A stretch of DNA of 64,000 bases from Anoplopoma fimbria (Eukaryota; Chordata; Actinopteri; Perciformes; Anoplopomatidae). The DNA lies in NCBI RefSeq assembly GCF_027596085.1, contig NC_072472.1, positions 6,138,745 through 6,202,744 of the forward strand, given 5' to 3'. Under the pieces are notes generated by a model, which was given only the letters and a program-made list of their open reading frames with translations, was not told where the DNA came from and searched no databases. Shown in pieces: positions 62,336 to 64,000 of the stretch (within the stretch, counting starts at the first letter, position 1; every line of letters begins with the position of its first letter). The position numbers and the translations under genes were made by a program.

Positions 62336-64000
62336 GTAAACCTCCACGTCTCATCTCTGTTTTCTTTCTCGAACTTTCCTTCTTTGTCGTGTTGGTCTTT
62401 CTACTGCTGTTTATCCCTATTATATACATGAGCATAATGCATACTGTCATTACACACATACCACTTAGTAGCTCACTCGGGCTCATTTAGAGGCTACATT
62501 AGCCTTAAGCTCCACCACAGAACCAGTAACAACATGCTTAGCGAGTTGCCTCATCCCTTCCTCCCCCGGTGTCCTTATGTCCTCACGGTTACGGGGATGA
62601 GAACAATGCAATATTACAGTGATATCACCATTACAAATTTCAAGAAGGGATTTTGAAATTGCCCAACTGCAAAGTTTTACAGTTCAGTTTCAGCAGGGAG
62701 TAGACTTCCAGATCAGGCTGTTGTTGTAAAGGTTAGATGTACCTGAGTGTACTGTTACAGATCAGACCTGAGAAGGTTTTGTTGATTGTAATTATTGGAA
62801 GAGTGGTGCAGGAGGTAGAGCAGTATATATATTTCATTATAATATTAAATATATACATTTATTTATGTATATATGAGTGTAGTTTGCGGTGGTGATATCA
62901 ATAAATCCTATTAACCTCATGCATCGCGCATAAATATGGATATATAGGCACAGTCGAGTTACATTAAATTGATCACAGCCATCACAGACTATAAACAGCG
63001 TACATGAACGCACTACAGTTTGTTGTCTGGTTGTGTGATAATTTACTAATGAAACTCGCCAGAATGCTGACAATGCAGCAAACACACTCAAAATAGTTTC
63101 TCATGTAGAATCAATAGAAGGGAATGGAATATGATATTGACTTTCTTTACTCTAAAACTACAGTATGTTGTCAAAAAGTTGGACTGACGATTTAGCGTGA
63201 GAATTAAACATATGAAACTGCAGCAGCCGAAAAGTTAATCCATCTACATCACCGGCACACGGGAAATACTGAGAACTCAATTCCTGGTATTCAACCACAC
63301 TCATGCTTTTGTCTGACGTCATTCAGTACAGAATCACAAAAGTGTTAATTTGCTGTTGGATAAATACATCTGTCATCACAATAACAGTCCTTATGAGTTT
63401 TGTCAGGTATGTTTACAGACAGAGAAAGTCTTGTCTGGGTCTGTGTCCCATCACAGAGTACTGATGGTTTCCAGACTTTCATTTGAAAACTTCAGTGATG
63501 CTGTAAACAGCCTGTGTATCCCACAGTGGACTAACTGGTGTTCTTTAAGGATCAGCTGAAACAACCCACACAGGAGGCCAATCCATCCCCAGGCCTCCTC
63601 GTTTTAGTGACGTATAAAGACAAAACATCAGGCCTGAAGCAGAGAGGAAGATTCAAAGAAACCTAAAGACAAGAGAAAATTAAGAACACGATGGAGACAA
63701 AACAAAAACAGAGAGAAGGTGCAGACAGATGCTTTGTCTGTGTTGGCTCCTTTCTTCATTATTTACAGCAGAATGAGGACTGTTTATTCCAGCCTCACAA
63801 GCTGCTTATCAGATAAGAAAAACCCTGTGTGTCTGGCATCTATGCTTTCCAGGAACTGTGTAAGGTGGATGACCTTGAATCTTTCTGTTCGCCCATTGGG
63901 GCTTAGTGTTAAAGTTTTCAAAAACCACAGGGTCATTGAATTCAGCTCCACGGAGGAGAGTTTATAATCCTTCAACTGATGTGAACCCACATAAAACACC
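62336..64000 (+). other. grk6: grk6 intron 6 (partial, runs off the window)
   Basis: No exon was found. The next expected coding sequence (QPVTKNTFRQY and the kinase glycine loop) is absent from the rest of the window. Short TATA-type AT runs near 62822-62872. Confidence 0.8.

Overview
This is vertebrate nuclear DNA, almost certainly from a ray-finned (percomorph-type) fish. It has intron-rich genes with GT..AG junctions, long dinucleotide microsatellites and several interspersed repeat families typical of teleost genomes. There is no operon structure, phage or CRISPR array. Most open frames in the window are low-complexity or repeat artefacts.

Three protein-coding genes can be reconstructed exon by exon with all phases consistent. 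(1) arl10, + strand, 1911-15071, has four coding exons for a 223-residue membrane-anchored Arf-like small GTPase. (2) nop16, - strand, 28677-23304, has five coding exons for a complete 177-residue nucleolar ribosome-biogenesis protein. (3) grk6, + strand, starts at 32845 and runs off the right edge. Six coding exons are present (residues 1-178: receptor-docking N-terminus, basic lipid-binding patch and the RGS-homology domain). The kinase exons lie beyond the window.

Layout: 1-1910 upstream flank; 1911-15071 arl10 with a (TGA)n-rich intron 1 and two interspersed repeats in intron 2; 15072-23303 arl10 3' UTR and intergenic DNA; 23304-28677 nop16, with nested L2-type LINE 3' ends in intron 1, a 27-bp palindrome in intron 2 and a CTCF-like motif inside a repeat in intron 4; 28678-32844 the head-to-head nop16/grk6 intergenic region, with a 3x35-bp array next to the nop16 start and a ~1.2-kb minisatellite just before the grk6 first exon; 32845-64000 grk6. 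Its intron 1 carries a nest of Tc1/mariner-type MITEs broken by SINE-like insertions, intron 2 a 112-bp higher-order minisatellite, and intron 3 four very long GT/AC tracts, one starting 7 bp after a splice donor.

The genes do not form a pathway. In human, ARL10 and NOP16 are near neighbours on 5q35 and GRK6 is in the same chromosomal region, so the block looks like conserved synteny that is tighter in this fish. I found no evidence of an undescribed multi-gene system. The most interesting material is cis-structure: the grk6 upstream minisatellite, the splice-adjacent GT arrays, the datable transposon nest, and the atypical G3 motif of arl10.
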